Part shown: piece after piece, positions 19,763 to 31,200 of the stretch
Numbering within the stretch: position 1 is the stretch's first letter
How the letters are laid out: every line of letters begins with the position of its first letter
Assembly (NCBI GenBank): GCA_024180945.1
Contig: JAKSGN010000037.1
Location: 2,113,501 to 2,177,500, forward strand
Source of the DNA: Macrophomina tecta
Taxonomy: Eukaryota > Ascomycota > Dothideomycetes > Botryosphaeriales > Botryosphaeriaceae
Direction: 5' to 3'
Length of the DNA stretch: 64,000 nt
The notes under the pieces: model-generated
What the model was told of the DNA's origin: nothing
Databases searched by the model: none
Seen by the model: only the letters and a program-made list of their open reading frames with translations
Program-made: the position numbers and the translations under genes

Positions 19763-20888
19763 ATGGGCTCCAGACACAACCCTCACGGCGACGAGGCCGT
19801 GAGGATTTCCATCGGATTTACCGTAGCTGGGAACCTCGTCGTTCTCCTCCGCCTTTACTGTCGAATATTTCTTGTCCGTTTTCTAGGGACCGAAGACTGG
19901 TGCATTACGGTTGCCATGCTTTGCTCAACTGCCTTTACAATTCTCGTTAAAGTCCAAGCTGATGCTGGGCTGGGAGTGCACGAATGGGAATTGACGCAAG
20001 AAGAGCTTCTCAAACCGCTCAAGGTCAGATGATCAGACCGCACTGGCGATTACCGTGGGAAGTCGTTATTAATAGGCCTAGGCTTTTTACGCGAGTCTTA
20101 TATTTTACAACATGACCTTTGCATTCGTAAAGGCCTCATTTCTATTCCAATATAACCGCCTATTCGTCGGAAATCGAACACGCAGGACTATCTACATCGT
20201 CGGTGCGATCATACTGCTTTTTAGCATCGAGACCGTCGTCGTCTCAGTGTTCATGTGTGTACCGATTAAAAAGTTCTGGGTCCCGTCACTCCTGGGCTTC
20301 TGCGTTGACAAGAGGGCTCTGTGGTTCACAAACTCATCACTGCACATCGTCACCGACATTGCCATCATTATACTTCCTATGCCTGAGCTCAGGCACTTGA
20401 ACCTACCCCGGCGCCAGAAAATCGCGCTCTTACTCGTCTTTGCTTTCGGCTTCTTCGCTTGCGTAACAAGCATCATCCGCCTACACACACTTATCGAGGT
20501 CAGCAGCGGCAAGGATCTAACGCACGATAATGCCAAAACCGCGACGTGGAGTGTTGGGGAGCTGAACATAAGTCTAATTTGCGCATGTTTGCCGGTTCTT
20601 CGTCCGCTTTTGGCTCACCTTGTACCGCAACTCCTGCACACATCAACTCGTTCGCGCAGTGAAGGCCCGATAGAGTTATCTCGACCGAGCCGGCGGACAG
20701 TAACTGCGAACCAACGGACGTCCCATTCTGAACTGAAGTCGACTGACGACTACGACACGAATCAAGCAGGCAGAATGGCAAGCGATGATCAACTTCCACT
20801 GAGTAAATGTTGGGCTACCGAGAGGTCCATGGAAGGAGATGAAGGATCCGTTAACGATAATGCGGGTATCAAGGTCCGCACAGAATGA
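19763..20888 (+). CDS. Fungal rhodopsin-like seven-transmembrane protein
   Basis: Exons are 19763-20023 and 20082-20888; the intron (GTCAGA..CCTAG) joins in phase 0 and gives 355 aa. The protein resembles the fungal rhodopsin-like integral membrane family often annotated near PTH11-like receptors. TM1 is followed by RLYCRIFLVRFLGTEDW, equivalent to the family's R-x-x-DDW motif but with ED. AFYASLIFYNMTFAFVKASFLFQYNRLF gives the TM3 signature, then TM4-7, with a polar cytoplasmic tail of ~85 residues. Location is a cellular membrane; ligand and function are unknown. The alternative AG acceptor at 20099 would break the frame. The stop lies ~105 nt before the tail of the adjacent LINE, so the coding part is spared. 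Confidence 0.85.
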
Positions 20889-21364
20889 TGTGTCGAGAAT
20901 GTCCTTCACCAACTGTGATGTTGGTTTTGAGTCTGGACCTGAGCGAACAAAGTGTTACGGCGCAGCCTTCACGGGGTCAAGAAGTTAGGGAAGATGATGA
21001 TGATGATGATGATTCATACACCCCGTCGGCCTCAGCAGACCATAGGGACAAAGAACACTATCCTACGCTAAGCTACATTGGGATCCCGGTTCATTCGAGG
21101 CCCAGCACACTGTATGCAAAGAAACCATACCTCCCTCCAGTTCAACGATCTGAAAATAGACACGGACAAATCGGCTAATAGATAAAGCTTAACGAACGCA
21201 AGGAAAAAAGGAAATGTAAAAGCAGAGCTGTCCTCCATGCACCCCTCGTACCATCCCCTTCGAGACCACTTCCCGAGTGCTGTCAGTCCCTGTAGCGGCG
21301 TGACGGCTGGTTGGAGAAGGGATTGCTTTGCTCAGAGAAGGATTGAGCTCTCAGTCTCTAGTTG

Positions 21365-24300
21365 CTACCAGTCTTTGGTCCTGATCAGTCTTCCCGTGGC
21401 CAGAGCAAATACTGCTGTTGCTTTAACTGCGCGCATGTCCGCCCGCCACTTCTCCGGCGGCCCATCTGCATACCTACCGTCGGGCTTTCTCGTGCCCGAC
21501 CATCCGCCTAGCATGAATGCGAGATCACCGAATCTACTTCCCAGGTCAATCTGTAATCTAGCGCGCAGATCCATCCAACGCGAACATTCCAAAAGGAAGT
21601 GCTTGACTGTTTCCCTCTCCGCTCCGCAGTTACACGAGGGCGCCTCTGCTCGCTTGATCTTATACAGCGGTTCGTTTAGGCTCGCTTTCGACGTTCTTAG
21701 TTGCGCAATCGCTGCGGCTTCCTTGTAGTTCAGTTGGTCATAGAGCTTCTTGGTGTGGAAATGTGCTAACGCTCGGTCAAGCTTGCGGGTCGACTCGCCG
21801 ACCTTGGAAGCTTCGAATGTTCTCCTCCATAGTCTCAAAGTGATTTCCCTACACCGAGCCAGTGCTAACGGCCGTAGTAGATTGCCTAAAAGAGGTTCTT
21901 GGTTGTTCTCTGTAGCTTGTAGTGCCAAGCTATGCGCCTTCTCGCTCCCTACAATCCCTTCGCGCGCTGGCACCCACCTGAACTCGACGGGCGGTCCCTT
22001 GTTGCATCTGATCTGGTCTAATAAGCGGAGGATGTTTCGAACGGTTTCCTGACGCGGCACTTGTTGCGACCTGCGGAGGAGACGGAGGGCTGTCTTGCTG
22101 TTACTATAGATGGCGTGTTTTACCTTGGCTGCTTCGGGATTTTCAGCCACCATCGCGGTCGACCACGTGCCATGTATCAGCTCTACTGCTTGGTGGATTG
22201 CGTGGAGCTCTGCGAATAATCTGTCTACTGACTCAGATTTGCCGACCGGACATGACTGAGCGACGATGGTCGTGCCCCTACTATCCACGCAAAAGACGCC
22301 GGTTCCGAGCTTGCCGCTTCTTTGCGCGCCACCCGTGAAGATGGCTACCTCTGACCTTGGCGGAGAGCTGGCTCGGAGCTTCGCCGGCTCTAGGGAGTCA
22401 ATCTGAACGGCTGGTCTGTCGGCCCACGGCATTCTTACAAATGGGCGGATCGTTTCGAGGCGTTCAGCGTCGATTTCTCTAGCCGTCAGCATTATTCGTT
22501 GCAGCGGGGACACGAACCTCTTGTTGGCCGGGTCGATCGCACGCTTCAGCTTCCAGAACGGGTGTTTCTGCGGCAGAGTGTGGCAGCTGACCCAAAATCG
22601 AAGCAGTTGCTGGGAGAGGCGGATCTCGACAGGTAGAATCGCTGCTTCGGCTTCGAGGATGGGCAGCGCTACCGTCCGGAACGCCCCGGTGATTGCTCTG
22701 CCCGCGATTCTCTGCACTGCCTCGAGTGATTTCATCAGTGGTGCCGTTATGGCTGGCGCCCATATTGGAGCCGCATAGTCGACCGCCGGGGCTACGGTGG
22801 CTGAGAAGAGCTGGCGCACGCTGCTAGGTCGAAGGCCCTGTAGTCGCTTTAGCGCCAGGGCTGCCTGGACGCCCCTTTTTGCGATCCTCCCCGCATGAGC
22901 CTTGAACCGGAGTTCCTGGTCGAAGATGACGCCGAGAATCTTCGCTTCTGCCTTTGGGTGCACCTCTCTTCCCTTAACTATTATCGGCTGGCCAGATCGC
23001 CTCTGCTCATTCCGCGTAAAGTGGATAAGTGTCGTCTTCTCTGCTTCAAACGTCGCGCCGCTCGTCGCTTCCCACTCTTCGGCTCGAGCCACCACCGTTC
23101 TTTGAAGCTTTGCCACGTTCTCGCTTGCGGACAATCCCGTCACCCAGGCGCTATAGTCGTCGATAAAGGCGATGGCTCCTTTGTTCTTGTTGGTTACGGA
23201 CTGGACTAAGTCGGCGTTGAAGAATAGAAATAGTATCGGCGAGAGAGGCGATCCCTGCGGAAGTCCTGCCTGCGGCAGGTCCATGACCCTAGACGTCTCG
23301 CCATTCACCACCACAGAGGCGCTCCTATTGGAGCAGAACGCTTTCACCCATTTGACCAGCACTTCCGGGATCCTTCTTTGTCGGAGCCGCTGGAGGAGCA
23401 CGTCTCGGGCAACGCCGTTGTAAGCCCCTTTGACGTCGAACGATAGAAGCGAGAGAACCTTGCCTTCGCGCCACGCGTCATAGATGCGTTGCTGGAGGAC
23501 GGTTAGTGCCTGCACTGTGGATCGTTGCTTCCTACCGCCAAAGTGGTTCTTAGGTAGTAGAGAGTGCTCCTCCGCCAATGCAGAGATCCTCTCTGCCACC
23601 ACTGACTCTAGCGCTTTTCCCAGCGTCGACAACAGCGAGATTGGCCTGTATCCTTGCGCCACCTCCGCTGACTTTCCTGTCTTGCGCAGCGGAATAATTC
23701 TCGCGATGCTCCAGCGGCTAGGTAAGCGGCCATGTAGTAACGATTCGTTGAAAAGCTGAAAGATATGCTTGCCAATCACTGGCCAAAGCTCGCGCCACAC
23801 AACCGCGGGAATTCCGTCTGCTCCCGGTGCTTTGAATGGACTGGCCCGGGAGACGGCCTCCTTTACTTCTTCCATTGTCAGTGGTGCGTATCCGAGCTGC
23901 TCACTACAGTCCTGAGCCGCCACGGCCTGTGCGCCCCCCCGTACTTCAGGGAGCTCCGGGAAGAAGTTCCTGATCAGTGTCTCCGAGATCTCCTCGCAGG
24001 ACTCCGCGTAGCCGTTCTGGTATTTGAGGCGTGTAATTCGAGCGAGTCCGCTGCTTCCTGAATCGGTAAGATACTTGGCCGCTTTCCAGATGTTGGTCGG
24101 CTCCACAAGAAAGTCCTTCCAGCACCTTCGCTTCTGACGCCTCATCGTGTCATGGAATCTTTTGGCCGCTTCCCTTGCCTGTGCCTCTAACCAGATATCT
24201 GGCTGTCCCCACCTTCGGCGCCCTCTCGCCTGGTTCCTGAAGTAGGTGTATGACCTTCGCAGTTGACTGAGGTCCGCCGTCCACCACTTCTTCACGTATG

Positions 24301-25231
24301 GTGACGGTCTCGCTTTAGGGATGCAGCGCCGCAGTGCTGCCGAGACCGTTTCTAATAGATAGTTGGTGAAGCTTTCCATGTCCTGGGCATCTGGAGGAGG
24401 CTCCTTAACAAGTGTCTTTCTCATCTCGCTTCTAACGGCCTCCCAGTTGGCACTGCGGAACGTGTATTGCGCTTCCAGTTCCTGGTAAGGCACGTCAGTC
24501 TCAAAATAGGTCTCGATAGCCAGATGATCACGTCCGTATGCCGTGCTAGTAGGGCTACAGTTGCTCATCTCTTCCGTTAGTTGGGGCGACGCTAGGATAA
24601 GATCGATCGTAGAGCTGTGTCCGGCCGACTCGTACGTGACCGTGCCTCTAGGCAGCAGGCTCTGCAGGTGAAAGTCCTCCATAAAGTCGATTATCGGCGC
24701 GCCTTCTCCGCTGCGTGGTGAGCCGTACACAAGATCACCTCCCCACAACTGGTCGTGTCTATTAAAATCACCGCAGATGAGGAGCTCTAGTACCCCGTTG
24801 GTTTGGCTTCCTACCTGTGTGATTGCCGTTCGCAGGTGCTCAAGCGCGCTGGTGAGTTCCGGGTCGTCCACGTTCTCCTTCTTGGCGACGTACACGGCTG
24901 CCACGAACACGATCCGGTCCCGTAGCGTAATAACTGCGGCTGTAATGTCGGCAGAGGGTACTGCTATCTGCCTGGCTTGCGTGTCTTTGCGGATCCACAA
25001 CATTGAACGAACGGGATAGCGACTATGTCGCGACGTCGTCGGCAGTAGTTGCTTCCAGTATGAATGAGTGACTGGTACTGCCATGGTCTCGCCGCCAGGC
25101 CCGCGAAAGCAGCTTGGCTCCGAGATGAAAATAACGCTGAAATCGCTGAGGTCTTCGTCGTTTAGTAGGCTATACTGCGCTGTTCCGCTCTTTCCTAAGT
25201 TCGCGTGAATCACCTTGAGCGACCTACTCAT
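21365..25231 (-). CDS. LINE ORF2: endonuclease, reverse transcriptase, degenerate RNase H
   Basis: The likely start is ATG 25231, which overlaps the ORF1 stop (ATGAGTAG) and gives 1,288 aa; the frame is open from 25267. Residues ~1-220 form an APE-type endonuclease (HANLGKS, SEPSCF, GDFNRHD, RDH). Reverse transcriptase follows at ~450-750 with APGADGIPAVVW, FDVKGAYN, GLPQGSPLSP and AFIDDYSAW. Near 960-1,110 lies an RNase H fold, but the catalytic acids look altered: FTGG where TDGS is expected, YSNSKTAL where D is expected, and EKAHSLA where AD is expected; FAELHAI keeps its Glu. The C-terminus has the CNCG...H...C motif. The frame is uninterrupted. Confidence 0.9.
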   Translation of the reverse strand: MSRSLKVIHANLGKSGTAQYSLLNDEDLSDFSVIFISEPSCFRGPGGETMAVPVTHSYWKQLLPTTSRHSRYPVRSMLWIRKDTQARQIAVPSADITAAVITLRDRIVFVAAVYVAKKENVDDPELTSALEHLRTAITQVGSQTNGVLELLICGDFNRHDQLWGGDLVYGSPRSGEGAPIIDFMEDFHLQSLLPRGTVTYESAGHSSTIDLILASPQLTEEMSNCSPTSTAYGRDHLAIETYFETDVPYQELEAQYTFRSANWEAVRSEMRKTLVKEPPPDAQDMESFTNYLLETVSAALRRCIPKARPSPYVKKWWTADLSQLRRSYTYFRNQARGRRRWGQPDIWLEAQAREAAKRFHDTMRRQKRRCWKDFLVEPTNIWKAAKYLTDSGSSGLARITRLKYQNGYAESCEEISETLIRNFFPELPEVRGGAQAVAAQDCSEQLGYAPLTMEEVKEAVSRASPFKAPGADGIPAVVWRELWPVIGKHIFQLFNESLLHGRLPSRWSIARIIPLRKTGKSAEVAQGYRPISLLSTLGKALESVVAERISALAEEHSLLPKNHFGGRKQRSTVQALTVLQQRIYDAWREGKVLSLLSFDVKGAYNGVARDVLLQRLRQRRIPEVLVKWVKAFCSNRSASVVVNGETSRVMDLPQAGLPQGSPLSPILFLFFNADLVQSVTNKNKGAIAFIDDYSAWVTGLSASENVAKLQRTVVARAEEWEATSGATFEAEKTTLIHFTRNEQRRSGQPIIVKGREVHPKAEAKILGVIFDQELRFKAHAGRIAKRGVQAALALKRLQGLRPSSVRQLFSATVAPAVDYAAPIWAPAITAPLMKSLEAVQRIAGRAITGAFRTVALPILEAEAAILPVEIRLSQQLLRFWVSCHTLPQKHPFWKLKRAIDPANKRFVSPLQRIMLTAREIDAERLETIRPFVRMPWADRPAVQIDSLEPAKLRASSPPRSEVAIFTGGAQRSGKLGTGVFCVDSRGTTIVAQSCPVGKSESVDRLFAELHAIHQAVELIHGTWSTAMVAENPEAAKVKHAIYSNSKTALRLLRRSQQVPRQETVRNILRLLDQIRCNKGPPVEFRWVPAREGIVGSEKAHSLALQATENNQEPLLGNLLRPLALARCREITLRLWRRTFEASKVGESTRKLDRALAHFHTKKLYDQLNYKEAAAIAQLRTSKASLNEPLYKIKRAEAPSCNCGAERETVKHFLLECSRWMDLRARLQIDLGSRFGDLAFMLGGWSGTRKPDGRYADGPPEKWRADMRAVKATAVFALATGRLIRTKDW

Positions 25232-26511
25232 TACGCTGGTGAAGCATTTCGCGCAAGAGCTTGTCATACTCTGGGCAGCCTCTGTAGTCTGCCCTATGCG
25301 GACCGCCGCAAGCGGCGCACTTTACCGTCGTCGACGAGCAGCCGTCCTCGCTGTGGCCGACGCCTGCGCATTTCGCGCATCGTTCTTCTCCTCGGCAGCG
25401 GAACTGCAGATGGTCGTAGCTCTGGCACTTAAAGCAGCGTCTTGGACGCGGGCGGTGTTCAAACACATTAGTATACGCCGCCTCTCCGCCTACATCGATC
25501 ACTCTCCTGGCAAGGAGTGAGTCCGCCTCGCTCTTCTTAGCAAGGTAAATCACCGCCGACCCGTAGAGGCGGCTGCTCGGCTTACTTAGCCAACGGACCT
25601 GCGTTACTTCGACGTCGTTCTCAGCGCCAATCTTCTCGCATGCATCGGTGCGCACAGTAGTACGGTCATCGTTCAGAATGGTCAGCTTGTTGACATTGTC
25701 TACTTTGACCGGGTGCCACTGGCGACCCCGGATCCTCGCCCCACGGAAGGCCGTCTCCAGCCATCCGAGGTTCGACCTGACGAGCTCTTCGTCCTCTTCC
25801 GTCCTAAAGAAAGCGCGCACCTTGGCCGCGTCGTTCGGGTTCCTTGTGATTCCGCAGCACTTGACCTCCTTTGTAGCTTCCTGACTCTGCAGCGCCGTCT
25901 GCAGCCGCGCGCGGATATCCCCAGGACCCGCGTTACCGACGCTGGTGTTGGTGAGATCGAGCTCGATCGCGGGCGGCATCATATGAGCATTAGGCACGGT
26001 CGCTTGGTTTGTGCGCACTGGGAACGGCGGCGGCGGACGACGGACTGCTGTTCGCTGGTGTCGGCGGAGCTCCTCGGAGCACATTTGCGTACGTGGCATT
26101 GATCTGGGACTGTGAGCTTAGATTCCTGCGCGTCGACTCGACCAGCGCCGCCATTTGCTTCTCCATCTTCCCAATGCGCTCCTCCATCTTAGCCTGCGTT
26201 TCCTCGGACATCTCGAGCACGCTGCGTAAGCGCTTAATCTCGTCCTCGTTCCTAGCCACCTGCTCCGCGAGCTCTTCGTTCCGCTCGGTAAGCCGGTCGT
26301 TCTGCGTAATAATGACATTGAGCAGGCCAATAACGTCGTCTAAGGTCGAATCGGTAGGTAGTTCGGGTGCGGTAGTCGGGCGAGCCCTTCGGTGCCCCGT
26401 TGGTTTGCCGGTGTGGAGGGCACGATAGTCGGGACGTTCCTGAAGGCGCGCAGCGCGTCGCGACGCGCCAACGGTCGCGTATCCGCCCCCATCATCTTCG
26501 TCTCCAGACAT
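25224..26511 (-). CDS. LINE ORF1 (gag-like, zinc knuckles), frameshifted
   Basis: The first part (26511-~26030) encodes MSGDEDDGGGYATVG... with a coiled coil (heptad-rich NEELAEQVARNEDEIKRLRS, then SEETQAKMEERIGKMEKQM). The second part, in another frame from ~26,030 to the stop at 25224, encodes an RRM-like middle region and three CCHC-type knuckles (CFKCQSYDHLQFRC, CAKCAGVGHSEDGC, CAACGGPHRADYRGC). The frames meet in a CCG-repeat stretch near 26,020-26,040, where a one-base indel would join them into ~430 residues. ORF1 proteins bind element RNA. The break may be a real mutation, a sequencing error in the GC-rich repeat, or ribosomal frameshifting; a mutation or error is likelier. Confidence 0.85.
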
Positions 26512-26683
26512 TGTAAGGCCGATAAGCTCCCTCAGTATCTCAGGTACGAATCCTTGGTTATGACCCTCAGTGGAGCTTCCCGTGGTTCCTCCGTATTATG
26601 ATGTGAGGTGCAAAAGCAGCAAGTGGTGGAAGTGAGTGCACGGACCACTATTTCTAAAATTTTGCGCCGCAGGAGTAATTTGA

Positions 26684-26770
26684 TGCACCGGCGACCCGCC
26701 AAATACCCACCGAGGGGTGATGGTGGATGAAATCGCGTATTTGGTGCACCAATGACGGGTCGCCGGTGCA
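26684..26770. repeat. Long imperfect hairpin
   Basis: Arms TGCACCGGCGACCCG (26684-26698) and CGGGTCGCCGGTGCA (26756-26770) are perfect complements. Inside them CCAAATAC pairs with GTATTTGG, and CCACC with GGTGG, separated by unpaired bulges. It lies just upstream of LINE ORF1, so it could be part of its 5' UTR or a separate small inverted repeat. Confidence 0.65.
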
Positions 26771-28292
26771 CCGAATCCCCCTGGTGGACAACGGGGTGGA
26801 ACACCATCCCTTCGTAACACCCCTGATACGCCCGCCATCGCACGAATAGAATTTTACTCATCGCTACAAGCTGAACCCGCAAGCGACCTGTATCAACCCC
26901 CCTGCACCTTCTTAGCATGGCACCATTACACGGGGGTCCTCTCCTAGTTAAATAGCAGCAGATAGACTGAATTCAGAGGACGGTGGTTTCGGCTTTTGCG
27001 CACCGTTCGATAGCGATAATCAATTTGTTTGTTCAGTTTCTGTGGCACTCATAAGTTTTTACTTTTAGCTCTTCATCGAAGTTCGGCCTGTTTCAGACGT
27101 GGCTGAGTCCTTTTGCGGCCAATTGCTTTTGCGGCCAATTGCTTTTGCGGATAATTGCTTTTACAGGGCCAACCGCTTAGCTTTCGTCCGGGCTCCGGTC
27201 TGCCTGGCCCGCCCTCGCCGCTCTGCTAGGAATATCCAGTCACGTCCATCCTAACCGCGAGCTGAATGGTTTTGTTTTGCGGGGGAGCGCGCGAGGCGGG
27301 ACTAACGCGCAACCTGCTTGGCAAGGGGGTTCAGGGACCTTCGCTAGACGAGTTACGTGCTATGCTAGTCCAAAGAGAGGGAGCATCTAGCACGATCGCG
27401 AAGGGTTTAATCTCCATTTTTACGAGGAATTGCTACATGGATACAGACTTGCATTTGTGCACAAGCGCACTCACGAGGGGATATGGGATCAATCAGGAGT
27501 AGTTCGAAGTGGCTATACGTCAGGGCGACTCTATTCTACTTGCCTTCGTATAGCGCTTAACGGCTCAATATTCGCAGAACATTAAGTACATCATACGTCG
27601 ACGAGCTCGTAGACATGACCTGCGATCATTAGCCCACTGCGGGGATCAGACAGATTGCTGAACGGACTTTATAAGGTTCCTTTATGCATTATCTGGATGT
27701 GGCACTGCGATAGGGGTACTAAATTTGCGACGCAAGCTATGGGCCCGAGCGGAGAAAGCGCGGCAGCAAAGTGGGAGAGGTCAAGGGGGAGCACCTGATC
27801 TTTGCCCGCTAGATGCGCCCGCTTCTCCACCACTTCTCGAAAGTTCTGTTTCAGCTTCCATGATCGCCCACCATCTGATTGCTCCTTGAAGCAAGCTTTT
27901 CCGGCTCCATGGTAAGAGCTGTCTTTCCCGCCTGGCATTCAGCACAGCGTCCGGCCCTTTCTCGGTCTTCCCTTCACCGTTGCCCTCGCCCTACCCTACT
28001 CCCAAGCACAGCCTTACTCCTCTCCGGGTGTTGCGAGTAGGAGTTACACGATTTGCCTACATTCGTCGCAGCATCTCTTCTCTTTTGGCGCTGATCAAGC
28101 CAGAGCTAGATTCTTGCCCTCGACTTGTTAGGTATAACGCGTGTTGGGCCATCTCATTCCCCTCCTCCAGACCGACTTCTTGGGAGCTTTCAACGGTCTT
28201 CCGTCGTCCGCACCATAGCATGCCTGTTATCGCGTCTATCCGAGCAAGGGGGCATCAGCGTGCATGACCATAACTGTTGCGCCAACATAAGC
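26771..28292. other. Intergenic / upstream region of the Zn2Cys6 regulator
   Basis: Normal composition. A 16-bp unit (CTTTTGCGGCCAATTG) is repeated three times at 27110-27157, the last with two changes. 27,900-28,120 is pyrimidine-rich, typical of a fungal promoter and leader. No supported gene is seen; short frames at 27266-27502 and 27669-27938 lack any motif. Confidence 0.4.
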
Positions 28293-31200
28293 ATGGAAGC
28301 TGATAGTCCAAATGTCAAAAGTCCCCGTTCAGACACTCACCACCCTCCTCACTCTCCCGTGCCTCCTCCACCGCCTACTCCGTATCACGAACCAGCTTCT
28401 CCCTCCGCCTACCCGCCTAACGCGCTGCCGTCGCTGCCATTCCAGGCACATTCGCATTCTATCGCGGGCTCGCCTCTCGGTCCACGCAGTCGAGTCCTGC
28501 CTGAGCCCGTCGACTTCAGCCAGCACCCAAACGACCGCCAGGGCAATGCGCCGCCCGTAATCATCCCGTCAAGGTCCTACAGTGTGGGCTCATTGGCGCG
28601 CACGCCCAGCAATCCCAACCAGCCCTCGCCAATCGACACACGCCCTCGGCAGCTTGCCGCCTTAGGTCCTCCGCCGCCCGAATGCCCTCACCAGCAGCCC
28701 CCACGACTACCAATGGACCATGGTGGCCACCATTCCGGCGCATACCCCAGTCATGATCCCCACATGAATGGCGCTGCGCCGGCACCCTACCCTCCCCCTG
28801 CAAATCACCACAATCCCTACAATGGCCCGCCCCGAATGGGTCCGACCCAGGGCCATCACCTTTCACCTTACGCTCAACCAGGTGTATATGGCCAAGCAGC
28901 AGACTACGTAGGTGCCGGCCTCAAGCGCCAAGTGCGCGCCGTGCAGGTATGTCTTCTTTCCCGTGCCTATATCGCCATCTGTCAGACTCACATTGTACCT
29001 GGAGGCATGCAACAACTGCCGGAGCCGCAAGCAAAAGTGCAACGAGGGACAACCATGCCAGTTCTGCCGCGAATCTGGCCTGAAATGCGAGTACAAGGAA
29101 GTGCCACCGCCTAAGTCAGCTATTTTTTAATTCTTCACCGCCCTTTTGGCGGCATGCTCACCAGAACTTTAGGCAAGACCGAACGCTGCATGACATCGCG
29201 ACGAAGGTCAACTTGCTTATGGAAAACTTTGCGTCGATTCCGGGCCGCCTCGATAGAATAGAGCGACAGCTCCGTGGTTATCAGAATGGAGAGGGTACGC
29301 TTACGACTCCATCGGACCGATTCCCTGCGCCAATGCCCGCTGTAGCAGAAAAGGCTGAGGGAAGTACCTATAATCCAGTTAGGGAGAAAACGCCGTCCGA
29401 ACCACCGACCACTGCGGGTAAAGCTTCGTCTGGGTCTAAGTACTCTCTGCCTCCCGACGCTTCCCAGACATTCGGACCGAAACACACGCAGGTCCCGGAC
29501 TTTTTCGAGGCCGAAATCACATTACCCGCCGACCACACGACCGCCGCCCACACCATGTTGATAGGTTGGTCTGCAATGGAACCCTTTTTCAAAGACGTCA
29601 TTCCCGGTGGAACGAATTTCCCAAGAGAGCAGGAAGAGAACCGAGGATTGCTTAAGCTTTACGGAAGAGGAGAGGGCGAAGACCTCTATGATGGTGCACA
29701 TGGTGGTAGTCCGGCAGCGGAAGGTACTGCAGATGATGTTGTCAGCACTTCTGCGCCTTCACCTGGAACCAACAGCTGGGGTATTGGATTTACCGCGCCT
29801 TTCACCGGAGCAGACATCCACCAATGGAACCAACAGCTGGGGTATTGGATTTACCGCGCCTTTCACCGGAGCAGACATCCACCAATCAGGATATCAACAC
29901 AACTGGGGCGGTCTAAATCCGGATGGTACCCTTAAAATAGATGTTTGGACTGTGAGGCGCTTACACCAGAGCTACTTAAGTCACATGCATCCTTTGCAGC
30001 CGTTCCTGGACAAGGAGCGACTAGCATCTATGGTTGAGAAGTTCATTCAAATTTACAGCCCGGATGCTGGCTGTCACAATGCGAGATCGCCATTTGCCTT
30101 GCCGGAGACCTATCCCGCTATCCCTCTCAAGCGGGAGAGGGCGAATGATGGCCCAGTCTCGGGACCAAAATCTAGAACTCCACTTAGCAGGGAAAATAAC
30201 ATAGAACGAACGAGTGGGAACGCAATAGTCCTCCTCGTTCTCGCTATTGGCAGGATCTGCGAACACAAGACTCATCTGCCTGGTCGTTTGGGCGGTCCAA
30301 ACTCGGTTGTTGGCAGCTCTCTTCAAATGACCTCCATAGATTCCCTGCCTGCCGCAATTCAGCCTTCACCCGTCTTATCAAATTCAATTCTGGCCAGCAT
30401 CCCATCATCTAGCATCGATGGAGCGCGCCTCGCAAGTCGGAGACCGCGAACAGAGCAAGTGCCCACGTCAGAGAAGAGAGAAACTGCGGCACGGAATATG
30501 CATATCACACCCGGTCTTGCCTACTATGCCTACGCCGCTGAGATACTCGGTGCAGTTCACGGAGGAAGCGATCTGTCTCACGGACAAGCCGGTGTTTTGG
30601 CATGCCTTTACATGGGCCAGTTGGCGCGGGTTTTGGAAAGCTGGGGATGGATCTGCTACGCTTGCAGAGTTTGCGGTGTCCTTATTGACAAGTAAGAAGC
30701 TTTTTAATTACATATAATCCAGCTCGATTAATACTAACTTCAGAGTAGGGACAAGGAATCGCTTTTCCCCAATGCTCCAGAGCCGGATGTTTCGGACAGC
30801 ATGGATCTGAGAAAGGTTGCCCCGCGCGTGTCCAGCGGTGTGGACCAACGCAAGGCCAACTTGATTAAGTTCTTGTATTGGACATGCTTGCAACTTGAAA
30901 GGTTGGTTTCAAATTTCTTAGGGTGTCTCATGGTCAAGCTCTAATTCTTTAGTGATATCCTTGCCGAAATGAGTCACCTGAGGCCAAGCGGAATTTCGAA
31001 GGACGAGGAGCGTATAGGGCTACCAAGCCAGATTTATCCCGAGCTGCGTTTGGATTACCCAGAGGAGATGAACTGGCTGTACTATTTGGCCCAGATTCAA
31101 CTCCGCAAGATCCTCAACCGAACCCATTTGGCATTGTACAGCAAAGGTACGATCATTTTCCTTTAATAATACTGTGCTGTGCTGACGAGACACAGAAGGA

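Larger units (their letters stand above)
20993..26600 (-). mobile_element. Full-length LINE (Tad/I-like) non-LTR retrotransposon
   Basis: The minus-strand element has ORF1 (26511-25224) and ORF2 (25231-21365), a 3' UTR of about 350 bp, and a (CAT)n tail at 20993-21014. The 5' boundary is uncertain; 26,600 is approximate and sequence to ~26,930 could be 5' UTR. No RIP is evident. No target duplication could be fixed because the 5' end is unknown. Confidence 0.85.

Noticed and set aside
21750..24061. Many plus-strand ORFs across the minus-strand LINE
   Set aside because: They mirror the long ORF2 on the other strand and carry no independent features.
29764..29885. Possible new intron created by the 61-bp duplication
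   Set aside because: The unit lacks an AGGT that would give donor and acceptor at the same point; GT and AG pairs inside would remove 56 nt and not restore the frame.
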